A stretch of 64,000 nucleotides of DNA from Salinicoccus luteus DSM 17002 (GTDB lineage Bacteria; Bacillota; Bacilli; Staphylococcales; Salinicoccaceae): contig NZ_KL544008.1 in NCBI RefSeq assembly GCF_000712035.1, positions 342,544 through 406,543 of the forward strand, in the 5' to 3' direction. Positions 28,306 to 37,530 of the stretch are shown one piece after another. Under the pieces are notes generated by a model. It was not told the DNA's origin. It ran no database searches and saw nothing but the letters and a program-made list of their open reading frames with translations. The position numbers and the translations under genes were made by a program. How positions within the stretch are numbered: position 1 is the first letter of the stretch; every line of letters starts with the position of its first letter.

Positions 28306-29886
28306 ATGGAAATTGAATGTTTGAATTTCGGACAGGATGAATTTACACAACGCTTTACAGGTAGAGATAAAGAAACACTTGCATTCTATGAAAATCTCTC
28401 CTATGACGAGGAGAGCCTGGAGAAGGTATGGCACAGGCCTGCACACGCCCACACTGCGGCGCTTGCCGATATCATTGAGGATGAAATGTCGCGCTACGGC
28501 CTGAGTGGAGCACAGCGCGAGAACCTTGAAAGGTTCAGACAGGGCAACCGGGTGATCATTGGCGGACAGCAGGCCGGCCTGTTCATGAGTCCAAGCTACA
28601 TCGTACACAAGATCATCACACTGCTTGTACTGGCAGAAGAAGTCAGGGAGAACCACGGATACGAAGCGGTTCCCGTATTCTGGATCGCAGGGGAGGACCA
28701 TGACTTTGATGAAGTGAACCACACCCATGTCTATGACAAGATGCACAGGAGACGTAGGAAGATCGCCTACAAGCCAAATCTGACTGTGCCGATGAGCCTC
28801 GGTTTCTATAAGTATGACCGTGAGGAGATGAAAACAACCCTGGAGGCGGTCATCGAGGAATGTGGGGACTCTGGATTCTTGAACAGCAAAAAGGCAAGCA
28901 TCGTCGAGATGATCGACAGGCATGAGTACTGGACCGACCTTTTCCATGCACTCGTCCATGATGCATTCAAGGAGGAGGGACTGCTCATCTTCAATGCCCA
29001 CAGCAGTGCAGTGCGCGCACTCGAAGTACCGATGTTCAGTACCATGATTGAACGCCATGAGGAAATCGACAGTGCGTTCCGAAGCGGCCAGAAGGCGTTC
29101 GGCACCGCATGCAACCTCCCACCGATGATAGAGACGGATACGAATGTCCATCTGTTTACCGGTTCGGAGGAGAACAGGACATTGCTCGTGCATGAAGACG
29201 GCAGATTCGCCACGGACGGGGGGGCGGTTTCCAAAGAAGAACTGCTTATGAGGCTTGAGGAAACACCGGAAACATTCAGCAATAATGTCGTTACACGCCC
29301 ACTCATGCAGGAGATGCTCTTCAATACACTCATCTTTGCCGGAGGCGGCGCAGAAGTGAAGTATTGGGGGGAGCTCCATGCGGTCTTCCGCGATATGGAT
29401 ATCCCCATGCCAATCGTAGTGAAACGGATGGAAATCATCCATGAGGACATGAGGCTGCGCAAGCTTATGGACAAATATAATCTTGAAGTCTCGGCAAGGC
29501 TCCATGAGGATGTGGAGCACAGGAAGAAAAGTCTGGTTGAGGATGCGACGGACGCATCGTTCCTCGAGGAAGTGGATGACATACAGGAAAGGCTCGAGAG
29601 CGATTATGCAGCAGCGGGGGAAGCGGCAGACCGCAAGAAACACCTCCATCTGATCGATGCCAACCTGAAGGCGCATCGCAAGCAGTTCGACTACCTGAAG
29701 CGGAGGTATCAGCTGGAAGTCAGGCGGACACTCCGGCACCAGCTGAATGATCTTGAAGAGGTGGCGGAGCGGATTCTGCCGGGTGGCAACCTTCAGGAGC
29801 GTGTCTACCACCCATGGATGTTTCCCGGAATCGCCCCTTCCGCCCTGTCCTATACAACACAGCTCACCATCATCAAGGGTGTCTAG
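28306..29886 (+). CDS. bshC: bacillithiol biosynthesis cysteine-adding enzyme
   Basis: 526 residues. BshC joins cysteine to glucosaminyl-malate, the last step of bacillithiol synthesis. Rossmann-type core motifs are visible: IGGQQAGLFMSPSY near residue 85, PVFWIAGEDHDFDEVNH near 125, and a coiled-coil region near residues 385-480. AAGGAG lies upstream of the ATG. Placement directly before mraZ is typical of staphylococci. It carries its own terminator. Confidence 0.95.
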   Translation: MEIECLNFGQDEFTQRFTGRDKETLAFYENLSYDEESLEKVWHRPAHAHTAALADIIEDEMSRYGLSGAQRENLERFRQGNRVIIGGQQAGLFMSPSYIVHKIITLLVLAEEVRENHGYEAVPVFWIAGEDHDFDEVNHTHVYDKMHRRRRKIAYKPNLTVPMSLGFYKYDREEMKTTLEAVIEECGDSGFLNSKKASIVEMIDRHEYWTDLFHALVHDAFKEEGLLIFNAHSSAVRALEVPMFSTMIERHEEIDSAFRSGQKAFGTACNLPPMIETDTNVHLFTGSEENRTLLVHEDGRFATDGGAVSKEELLMRLEETPETFSNNVVTRPLMQEMLFNTLIFAGGGAEVKYWGELHAVFRDMDIPMPIVVKRMEIIHEDMRLRKLMDKYNLEVSARLHEDVEHRKKSLVEDATDASFLEEVDDIQERLESDYAAAGEAADRKKHLHLIDANLKAHRKQFDYLKRRYQLEVRRTLRHQLNDLEEVAERILPGGNLQERVYHPWMFPGIAPSALSYTTQLTIIKGV

Positions 29887-29890
29887 CATG

Positions 29891-29928
29891 AAGACGGCTT
29901 TCATTGGATATGAAAGCTGTCTTTTTTT
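29891..29928 (+). terminator. terminator after bshC
   Basis: AAGACGGCTTTCAT pairs with ATGAAAGCTGTCTT (one G-T pair) and ends in seven Ts, before the mraZ promoter region. Confidence 0.85.
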
Positions 29929-30020
29929 CTGTCCGGATAATTAAATTCACTGGATAGCATATAATTTGTGGTACAGAGTGGGGAGATGTGGTAAATTATT
30001 TGTATAGGCGAGGTGATTGG

Positions 30021-30452
30021 ATGTTCATGGGAGAATTCAAGCATCAGCTCGATGCGAAAGGGCGCTTGATTGTACCAAGCAAGTTCAGGGATGCCCTGAA
30101 TGGACAGTTCATCATCACCCGGGGCCTTGATCAGTGCCTGTTTGGCTATACATTGGAAGAATGGGCACAGATAGAGAATAGGATGAGTGCCCTGCCACTG
30201 ACGAAAAAGGATGCCAGAAAGTTCATGAGAATGTTCTTTTCAGGTGCCACCGAAGTCGAAGTGGACAAGCAGGGAAGAATCAATATACCAACGAACTTGA
30301 GGGAGTACGCCGACCTGACGAAGGAATGTACAGTCATCGGTGTCTCGCACAGGATTGAAATATGGAGTACAGAAAAGTGGGAGAACTTCTATGAAGAATC
30401 GGAATCCCATTATGAAGATATAGCAGAAGAGCTAATTGACTTTGACTTATAG
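30021..30452 (+). CDS. mraZ: transcriptional regulator MraZ
   Basis: 143 residues with two AbrB-like halves, each carrying the DxxxR motif ([13 protein letters not shown] and [13 protein letters not shown]). MraZ represses the division/cell-wall operon it heads. The start is ATG 30021 with GAGGTG five bases upstream, giving the family's [11 protein letters not shown]; the open frame is 11 codons longer. A TATAAT (29960-29965) lies upstream but without a clear -35. I did not find a convincing set of direct repeats for MraZ binding. Confidence 0.95.
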   Translation: MFMGEFKHQLDAKGRLIVPSKFRDALNGQFIITRGLDQCLFGYTLEEWAQIENRMSALPLTKKDARKFMRMFFSGATEVEVDKQGRINIPTNLREYADLTKECTVIGVSHRIEIWSTEKWENFYEESESHYEDIAEELIDFDL

Positions 30453-30463
30453 GATGTGAGGAT

Positions 30464-31393
30464 ATGTTCAGGCACGACACCGTTCTATTGGAAGAAACAG
30501 TGGACGGGCTGAATATCCGTCCAGACGGCATCTATGTCGATGCCACACTCGGTGGCGGAGGGCATAGTGCCTATATCCTTGAACAATTGACAACAGGACA
30601 CCTGTACGCATTTGATCAGGATAGCTGGGCGATTCAGAACGCACAGGAAAGATTTGAAGGTATTGAAAACCTCACGCTTATACACTCCAACTTTGAACAC
30701 TTGAAGGAAGAACTGTCCAGCCGGGGCGTCACGGGAGTGGATGGCATACTATATGATCTGGGCGTTTCCAGTCCCCAGCTGGATATGACCGAAAGGGGAT
30801 TCAGCCATTCCAAGGAAGCCAGGCTCGACATGAGGATGGACCAGAGCCAGTCGCTTGATGCCCATGAGATCGTCAATACATACACTTATGAGCAGCTGGT
30901 GGGCATCTTCTTCAGATATGGTGAAGAGAAGTTCTCTAAAAAGATAGCAAGGGAAATCGAACGTGTCCGTAGTGAGAAGCCGATAGAAACGACAACTGAG
31001 CTGACAGAAATCATAAAATCCCAGATTCCGCACAAATTCAGAAGGACGGGCGGGCATCCTGCCAAGCGTGTTTTCCAGGCGCTCAGAATTGCAGTGAATG
31101 ATGAACTGGGGGTATTCGAACGTTCCCTCGAGCAGGCCATCGGCCTTCTGAACAGGAAGGGCAGGGTATCTGTAATCACATTCCATTCCCTGGAAGACAG
31201 GATCTGCAAGCAGATGTTCGTGGAGTATGAATCCGGACCTGAACTCCCGCGTAACATGCCTATCATTCCCGAAGCCTACGAGCCCATCCTGAAGCGGGTC
31301 AACAAGAAGCCGATTGTTGCAGACGAAGCGGCAATAGAAGGCAATCCACGAGCGCGCAGTGCAAAATTGAGAATCGCAGAGAAGCAAAAATAG
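30464..31393 (+). CDS. rsmH: 16S rRNA (cytosine1402-N4)-methyltransferase
   Basis: 309 residues. SAM-dependent m4C1402 methylation of 16S rRNA. The SAM site [24 protein letters not shown] and the [18 protein letters not shown] signature are intact. It starts 11 bases after mraZ, with GTGAGGAT before the ATG. Confidence 0.97.
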   Translation: MFRHDTVLLEETVDGLNIRPDGIYVDATLGGGGHSAYILEQLTTGHLYAFDQDSWAIQNAQERFEGIENLTLIHSNFEHLKEELSSRGVTGVDGILYDLGVSSPQLDMTERGFSHSKEARLDMRMDQSQSLDAHEIVNTYTYEQLVGIFFRYGEEKFSKKIAREIERVRSEKPIETTTELTEIIKSQIPHKFRRTGGHPAKRVFQALRIAVNDELGVFERSLEQAIGLLNRKGRVSVITFHSLEDRICKQMFVEYESGPELPRNMPIIPEAYEPILKRVNKKPIVADEAAIEGNPRARSAKLRIAEKQK

Positions 31394-31404
31394 GGAGTGT
31401 TATT

Positions 31405-31776
31405 ATGGCAGTAGAACGCTATCATCAGACCCTGCCGCGTCCACAGACAGAACAGGACCCGGCCCAGGGGACCAGGAAGGCCAGTCGCGTTGTTGGACTC
31501 AAGAAGTTTGAAACGGCTGTATACTTAATACTGTTCGCAGTGATTGCCACAGTGGCGATCTATGTGCTGTCACTGAAGATGGAAGCCTATTCGCTACAGA
31601 CGGAGAAGATGCAGGTCGAGAGCGAAATAGCCGTCATGGAGGGCGAAATCAGCGAACTGAAGACGGAAGTGACCGATCTTGCCTCCTATGACAGGATATA
31701 CGAAAAAGCCAATGAACTCGGACTCGATCTGGACAATGGAAATGTAAAGGTTGCTGAGAAGTATGGCAAGGATTAG
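31405..31776 (+). CDS. ftsL: cell division protein FtsL
   Basis: 123 residues: cytoplasmic N-terminus, one membrane helix (about residues 37-58), then an extracellular coiled coil. FtsL acts with DivIB and DivIC in the divisome. Sequence is poorly conserved, so the call rests on topology plus position between rsmH and pbp1. The end overlaps pbp1 by 14 bases. Confidence 0.88.
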   Translation: MAVERYHQTLPRPQTEQDPAQGTRKASRVVGLKKFETAVYLILFAVIATVAIYVLSLKMEAYSLQTEKMQVESEIAVMEGEISELKTEVTDLASYDRIYEKANELGLDLDNGNVKVAEKYGKD

Positions 31777-33913
31777 AATCAGGCTTGGTGAGAAAACTAA
31801 AACGCTATCTGTTGGTGCGCTCCTAATCTACCTTGGTATAGGAGTGCTTTTTGTTTGCATATTTTGGCAGTTCAGCTATCTCATGATAAACAAGACACTG
31901 GATGATGAGGATCTAGTGGCGCATGGGCATGACAAGTTCAGCCGGACTGCGGTGAATGAGGGTGAACGCGGTGAGATACTGGACAGGGAAGGCAACGTTC
32001 TGGCGAGCGATATGGAGGCATACCGTCTGGCACTGATCACGGACTCCGACTATCCGAACCATGTGACCGACCCAAAACAGACGGCCGAAGCGCTTGCTGA
32101 GGTCATCGATATGGAAGCCTCCGAAATCCAGAAACGGATTGAGGAGGGCATCGAAGAGGAGCGGTTCCAGGTGGAACTCGGCAAGGAAGGACGGGACCTG
32201 TCCTACAACCAGAAGAATACTTTGGAGGATGCTGAAGTTCCGGGCCTCGTTTTTGTAGCAGAAACGAAGCGCTTCTATCCGAACGGCGACTTCGCCTCCC
32301 ACCTCATCGGCTATGCCGAAAAGGGTGAAGAGTCGGATGGGCTCGCTGGCCAGCTCGGCCTTGAGCGGGCCTATGATGACCTGCTCCGTGGGGAGGACGG
32401 TGCAACGGACTACACGAAAGACCTGTGGGGCTACATCGTGCCGGGCACGGACAGCGTCGAACCGCCGAAGGACGGGGCGGACATCAAGCTGACCATCGAT
32501 TCCAATATCCAGCTCTATCTCGAGGATTCCTTGGATACGATGCAGGCGCATTTTGAGCCGGAGGAGCTTTTCGCTGTCGTTGCGGATGCCGAAACCGGTG
32601 AGATACTGGCGAGCGGTCAGCGTCCATCGTTCAATCCGAGGACAAGGGAAGGCTTCGGCAACAGCTGGCTCAACATGCTGTACCAGTATTCTTTCGAACC
32701 GGGCTCGACCTTCAAGGTATTCGGCCTGGCTGCAGCGATTGATGCAGGCGTCTACGATCCAAATGCAACATATGAATCCGGATCATTCGACGTCAACGGC
32801 CATACCATCTATGACTGGGAGCCTGAAGGCTGGGGCGAGATCACCTATAACGAAGGCATGCAGTATTCATCGAATGCCCTGATGATGATACTGCAGGATA
32901 AGGTAGGCGAAGATGCGATGCTCGACTATTATCGGAAATTCGGTTTCGGGGAACCGACGGGTTCCGAATTTCCGAATGAGCAGTCCGGCACCATTGCCTG
33001 GGATGACGAACTGCAGCGCAAGACGACGTCGTTCGGACAGACATCGACGGTAACCCCGATCCAGATGATTCAGGGCATGACGGCGATACTGAATGACGGA
33101 AAGATGAAAAAGCCGTATGTAGTCGAATCCATCACGGACAGCGAGACGGGTGAAGTGCTCCATAAGGGCGAGGAATCCGTCGTGCGCCAGGTGATATCGG
33201 AAGAAGCCGCCCGGAAGACGCAGGAGGAGATCAATACGTTCGTCGGCGGTTCGATGGAAAGGAATCCACAATATCAGCTGGACGATTATGAAGTTGCCGG
33301 GAAATCGGGAACTGCCCAGGTGATCGATCCGGAAGGGGGCGGCTACATGGACGGACCATACGAATTCCTGACATCCTTCATCGGCTATGCTCCGGAAGAT
33401 GACCCTGAGGTCATCGTCTACTATGGCGTGAAGCTCGCTTCGAAGAACAAGAAGGATACATGGGACATCGGCGTCATGCCAGGATTCAACCCACTGATGG
33501 AACGGACGCTGAAGTATCTGACTGTCGGGGAGTCCGATGAAGGTCAGGAGGCTGAAGTCACCGAAGTCGGTGACTACACCGGCAAGACCATTTCGGAAGC
33601 CGCTCCTGCAGCTGCAGATACGATACAGACCATCGTAATCGGCGATGGGGAAGAGATTATCGACCACCATCCAAAAAATGATAGACTATTACCATATGAA
33701 ACCTTCTTCGTGAAAACCGAAGGAGAAGCAAGAATGCCCGACCTTACGGGGCTATCCAAGCGCGAGGCAATCATGTTTGGAGCATTCATGGATATGGAAG
33801 TATCCACAGAGGGCGAAGGATATGTGGAGTCACAGTCCATTGCGCCGGGTACTGTACTGGGTGATGCGGAAGCAGTCGAGTTTACCCTGTCATCCAATGA
33901 TCCAGCAGACTAG
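31763..33913 (+). CDS. pbpA: penicillin-binding protein 1 (class B transpeptidase with PASTA domains)
   Basis: 716 residues. Short cytoplasmic segment, membrane helix (about 18-40), dimerisation domain, then transpeptidase with active serine in PGSTFK (near 315), YSSN and GKSGTAQV (near 512). Two PASTA-like repeats fill residues 590-716. It cross-links septal peptidoglycan with FtsW. ATG 31763 gives MARIRIRL; only a weak ribosome site is present, consistent with coupling to ftsL. Confidence 0.95.
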   Translation: MARIRIRLGEKTKTLSVGALLIYLGIGVLFVCIFWQFSYLMINKTLDDEDLVAHGHDKFSRTAVNEGERGEILDREGNVLASDMEAYRLALITDSDYPNHVTDPKQTAEALAEVIDMEASEIQKRIEEGIEEERFQVELGKEGRDLSYNQKNTLEDAEVPGLVFVAETKRFYPNGDFASHLIGYAEKGEESDGLAGQLGLERAYDDLLRGEDGATDYTKDLWGYIVPGTDSVEPPKDGADIKLTIDSNIQLYLEDSLDTMQAHFEPEELFAVVADAETGEILASGQRPSFNPRTREGFGNSWLNMLYQYSFEPGSTFKVFGLAAAIDAGVYDPNATYESGSFDVNGHTIYDWEPEGWGEITYNEGMQYSSNALMMILQDKVGEDAMLDYYRKFGFGEPTGSEFPNEQSGTIAWDDELQRKTTSFGQTSTVTPIQMIQGMTAILNDGKMKKPYVVESITDSETGEVLHKGEESVVRQVISEEAARKTQEEINTFVGGSMERNPQYQLDDYEVAGKSGTAQVIDPEGGGYMDGPYEFLTSFIGYAPEDDPEVIVYYGVKLASKNKKDTWDIGVMPGFNPLMERTLKYLTVGESDEGQEAEVTEVGDYTGKTISEAAPAAADTIQTIVIGDGEEIIDHHPKNDRLLPYETFFVKTEGEARMPDLTGLSKREAIMFGAFMDMEVSTEGEGYVESQSIAPGTVLGDAEAVEFTLSSNDPAD

Positions 33914-33924
33914 AGGAGGACACA

Positions 33925-34887
33925 ATGAACTACTTATTTCTATTTATCGCATTTATCATCACGGCCATTCTGGTGCCGTTGACAATTCCCCTGTTGAAGC
34001 AGATGAAGTTTGGGCAGTCCATCAGGGTCGAAGGGCCACAGAGCCACCAGGTGAAGACGGGCACACCGACGATGGGGGGGCTGACCTACCTCATCCCGGC
34101 GATTGTGCTGTCGATCATCGCCGTACCGCTGGTCGATGATGCCTACAAGATGCTGGTCCTGGTGATCGTCACTGTAGGGTTCGGTCTGATCGGCTTTATA
34201 GACGACTATATCATCGTCGTGAAAAAAGACAATAAGGGGCTGTCTTCCAAACAGAAGTTCCTGGCCCAGATTGTGGTTTCGATCATCGTCTACTTCATCA
34301 TGACCCGGGCGATTCCGGATATTGCCACGGGCATCCATATACCCGGAACGGATTTCGATATTCCGCTCGGTGTGCTGTTTGTCCTGTGGATCGTCTTCTG
34401 GCAGGTCGGCTTCTCAAATGCGGTGAACCTTACGGATGGACTTGACGGTCTGGCTACCGGGCTGTCCATCATTGCATTTTCAAGCTTTCTCATCATCGCA
34501 TGGATGCGTGGGGAAATGGAGATCGTCCTTTTCCTGATGATTCTGATCGGTGCGCTGGCAGGATTCCTGGTCTACAACAAATACCCGGCGAAGCTTTTCA
34601 TGGGCGATACAGGGTCGCTTGCGCTGGGAGGCATCATCGCAACAGTCTCGATCATGCTCAATGAAAGCCTGCTGCTGCTCCTGATCGGAATCGTCTTCGT
34701 CATAGAGACGGCTTCTGTGATGATGCAGGTGGCTTCATACAAGCTGACGGGCAGGAGAATATTCAAGATGACGCCGATCCACCACCATTTTGAACTCAGT
34801 GGCTGGCACGAATGGAAGATCGTCATCGTATTCTGGACGGTGGGCGCCATTGCAGGTGCCATCGGTGTATTATTGGGGGCGTTATAG
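33925..34887 (+). CDS. mraY: phospho-MurNAc-pentapeptide translocase
   Basis: 320 residues and about ten helices. Transfers phospho-MurNAc-pentapeptide to undecaprenyl phosphate, making lipid I. Motifs: GTPTMGGL, FIDDY, NAVNLTDGLDGLA, FMGDTGSLALGG and the cytosolic histidine loop MTPIHHHFELSGW. It abuts murD with no gap. Confidence 0.97.
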   Translation: MNYLFLFIAFIITAILVPLTIPLLKQMKFGQSIRVEGPQSHQVKTGTPTMGGLTYLIPAIVLSIIAVPLVDDAYKMLVLVIVTVGFGLIGFIDDYIIVVKKDNKGLSSKQKFLAQIVVSIIVYFIMTRAIPDIATGIHIPGTDFDIPLGVLFVLWIVFWQVGFSNAVNLTDGLDGLATGLSIIAFSSFLIIAWMRGEMEIVLFLMILIGALAGFLVYNKYPAKLFMGDTGSLALGGIIATVSIMLNESLLLLLIGIVFVIETASVMMQVASYKLTGRRIFKMTPIHHHFELSGWHEWKIVIVFWTVGAIAGAIGVLLGAL

Positions 34888-36222
34888 ATGGAAAAAGCGC
34901 AGTTTGAAAATAAGAATGTGATCGTTCTGGGCTATGGGCGGAGTGGACGGAGTGCAGTATCCGCCCTCGTATCCCTTGGTGCCAACATCACACTGACTAC
35001 AAATGAAATCATCGCCGATGAAAAGATCCGGCAGACACTCAAAGGATGGGGCGTCGAAATTGTGGACGGTCATCATCCGACGAGTCTCCTGAATGATGCC
35101 GGACTGATCGTCAAAAATCCCGGCATCCCCTATACGATTCCATTCCTTGAAACAGCGGCCGAACGGGGCATTCCGATCATTACCGATGTGGAGCTTGCAT
35201 ACCATATGTCCCCGGCCCCGATCATCGGAATCACCGGAACCAATGGAAAGACGACGGTGACGCATCTGATCGGCGAAATGCTCGAACGCTCCGGACTTTC
35301 GCCCATATTATGCGGAAACATCGGCTACCCTGCTTCAGAGGCGGTGAGGGAGGCGACCAGGGAGGATATCCTGGTCATGGAACTCTCATCATTCCAGCTG
35401 ATGGGGATAAAGGATTTCCGTCCGGATACTGCAGTGTTCACGAACATCTATGAAGCACATATCGACTATCACGGATCCAGGGAAGCCTATGTGCAGGCGA
35501 AAATGAACCTCGTTTCAAATATGGACGCATCGCAGACCGTCATCTTCAATGGCAGACAGAAGGAAATGCTGGCGGAGCACTCCGGACTGTCGGTGGAATA
35601 TTTTGCAGCGGAGGGCGATTACGATGCGTGCATCAAAGATGGCATGGTCGTACATAAGGGTACACCACTGATTTCTCTGGACGAAGTGAAGCTGCAGGGT
35701 GCGCACAACCACGAAAATATATTGGCAGCCATCCTTGCAGCCAAGAACCATGGTGCCAGTGACGCGGGTATCCGGGAGACCCTGCTGCATTTCGGCAGCA
35801 TCCCCCACCGCATGGAATATCTGGGCGAGCACAAAGGCGCAGCATACTACAATGACTCGAAGGCGACAAACAATCTGGCAACGACATTCGCACTGGAAAG
35901 CTTCCAGTCTCCGGTCATCTGGATTGCAGGCGGCCTGGACCGGGGCCAGTCCCTGGACGGGCTCATCCCCTTCGTGGACAGCGTTGCCATGATCATCACG
36001 TTCGGTGAGACGAAGGACAAGTTCCAGCACCTTGCAGAGAAGACCGGTAAAGCGGCCGTATTGGCAGAACACCCCCATGACGCGGTGATCAAGGCGGCAC
36101 AGTATGCGAAACCTGGGGATGTGGTCCTGTTCTCGCCGGCCTGTGCCAGCTGGGACCAGTACAAGGACTATGAAGCCAGGGGCGACCATTTCAAAGAAGG
36201 ATTCAGTACACTCGAAAAATGA
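34888..36222 (+). CDS. murD: UDP-N-acetylmuramoylalanine--D-glutamate ligase
   Basis: 444 residues. ATP-dependent addition of D-Glu to UDP-MurNAc-L-Ala. N-terminal Rossmann loop LGYGRSGRSA, ATP P-loop GITGTNGKTTVTHL, YNDSKATN and WIAGGLDRG are present. The gene has no spacer from mraY and overlaps the divIB open frame, though the likely divIB start lies 17 bases past its stop. Confidence 0.97.
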   Translation: MEKAQFENKNVIVLGYGRSGRSAVSALVSLGANITLTTNEIIADEKIRQTLKGWGVEIVDGHHPTSLLNDAGLIVKNPGIPYTIPFLETAAERGIPIITDVELAYHMSPAPIIGITGTNGKTTVTHLIGEMLERSGLSPILCGNIGYPASEAVREATREDILVMELSSFQLMGIKDFRPDTAVFTNIYEAHIDYHGSREAYVQAKMNLVSNMDASQTVIFNGRQKEMLAEHSGLSVEYFAAEGDYDACIKDGMVVHKGTPLISLDEVKLQGAHNHENILAAILAAKNHGASDAGIRETLLHFGSIPHRMEYLGEHKGAAYYNDSKATNNLATTFALESFQSPVIWIAGGLDRGQSLDGLIPFVDSVAMIITFGETKDKFQHLAEKTGKAAVLAEHPHDAVIKAAQYAKPGDVVLFSPACASWDQYKDYEARGDHFKEGFSTLEK

Positions 36223-36239
36223 TGGAAGGGGATGGGCTG

Positions 36240-37415
36240 ATGACTGAGCGACCGGATGTAGAAGAGATGAAACAGAAGCTGAAGCGTTCAAAGGGGCCGG
36301 CCCAGGGGCGGTTGGACACCCGGCTTGGCGGCGATTCTCCTCCAGAAAGGGAGGAAGAAGAATCCAGGGAAGGACGCACAGGGAATGAAGCGGAGGAGGT
36401 CACCACCTTCCATCAGAAAAAGACGGCCGACCGCCGCCCCCTTCACGCTTCGCATCACGATGTGGACGAAACGGAGATAGAAACGTTCTCCCCGAAGGAT
36501 AGGGGCGATGTGGACGACACGGAGATAGAAACGTTCTCCCCGAAGAATCGGGGCAAGGAAAAGACCCGGAAACAGAAAAAGAAGCGGCCCCGGCCAAAGT
36601 TCACCCGGGCACACTTCTATCTGATGCTGCTGCTGACCCTGCTCCTTTCTGTCAGCATGCTGGTGTGGTATGTATTCAGCAGTGCCAGTGATGTAAAGAA
36701 TATAAATATCAGCGGCAATGAACTGATCAGTGATGAGGAACTCGAGGAACGACTGCAGTTCGGCACGGGTGACAAGATGTTCAGCGCAGATTTGTCCCGG
36801 GCAAAGGAGAATGTCGGCATGCTGCCCGCTGTTGAAGAGGTGGAAATAGACCGCGAATGGTGGAACACCATCAATGTTGCCGTGACGGAATACCGCGCGG
36901 TTGGCTATGTGGCCAACGATACCGACTACTATCCGGTACTGGAAAATGCCCAGGTGCTCCGCGGCTATCCATCTTCACCGGATTCGGCGCCCATCCTCCA
37001 CTATTTTGAGGGTCGTGAATTCGACCAGATGGTGGAAAGCCTTAATGAAATAGAGACGGATATACGGGAGAGCATTTCAGAAATCTACTACCGGCCGTCA
37101 GAGAATTCATCAACACGCATCCATATGTTCATGAATGACGGCCAGGAGATTGTCGCCGACTACAGGACCATCAACGAAAAGATGAATTATTATTTGAGCA
37201 TGCGTGAAGAAATCGGGGATCCGGAAGCCGGAATCATCGACCTTGAAATCGGCAGCAGTTTCCTGCCATATGGCAGCGAGGAAGCTGTAGAAGTGAAGGC
37301 GGGCATCTATGAGGCCCCGGTGCAGGCGCAATACATCGAAGACGTGAATCAGGCACTCGCCAATGTTAAGGATGGCCTTTCAAATATCGGGAAGGATGAG
37401 GACGGGGAAGAATGA
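36240..37415 (+). CDS. divIB: cell division protein DivIB/FtsQ with internal tandem repeat
   Basis: About 391 residues: a long charged cytoplasmic region (1-118), one membrane helix (about 122-146), an extracellular POTRA domain beginning VKNINISGNELISDEEL, and a FtsQ-type beta domain. The cytoplasmic part contains two adjacent 16-residue copies of DVDETEIETFSPKDRG (36459-36554). ATG 36240 is preferred because GGAAGGGG lies eight bases upstream; ATG 36219, overlapping the murD stop, is the alternative. The gene ends in a terminator. Confidence 0.92.
   Translation: MTERPDVEEMKQKLKRSKGPAQGRLDTRLGGDSPPEREEEESREGRTGNEAEEVTTFHQKKTADRRPLHASHHDVDETEIETFSPKDRGDVDDTEIETFSPKNRGKEKTRKQKKKRPRPKFTRAHFYLMLLLTLLLSVSMLVWYVFSSASDVKNINISGNELISDEELEERLQFGTGDKMFSADLSRAKENVGMLPAVEEVEIDREWWNTINVAVTEYRAVGYVANDTDYYPVLENAQVLRGYPSSPDSAPILHYFEGREFDQMVESLNEIETDIRESISEIYYRPSENSSTRIHMFMNDGQEIVADYRTINEKMNYYLSMREEIGDPEAGIIDLEIGSSFLPYGSEEAVEVKAGIYEAPVQAQYIEDVNQALANVKDGLSNIGKDEDGEE
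36459..36554 (+). repeat. 48-base tandem duplication inside divIB
   Basis: Two in-frame copies (36459-36506 and 36507-36554) that differ at only a few bases and encode DVDETEIETFSPKDRG and DVDDTEIETFSPKNRG. It lies in the disordered cytoplasmic region before the membrane helix. Confidence 0.95.
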
Positions 37416-37431
37416 TTCCCCGTCTGTTTTT
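37401..37431 (+). terminator. terminator overlapping the divIB stop
   Basis: GACGGGGAA (37401-37409) pairs perfectly with TTCCCCGTC (37416-37424), followed by TGTTTTT. The divIB stop codon lies in the loop. It separates mraZ-divIB from ftsA-ftsZ. Confidence 0.8.
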
Positions 37432-37530
37432 ATACTGGACTATTCAGCGTAAATAGTTCACAATATAAAAAGTATAATGTAAACTATATGATAGAGATAG
37501 CTGAAACAGGCTTGCTAGGAGGCAAATGAG

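Noticed and set aside
28267-29904. 545-codon open frame on the minus strand opposite bshC
   Set aside because: It mirrors bshC almost exactly, has no family resemblance or ribosome site, and bshC carries clear motifs. It is a by-product of codon bias.
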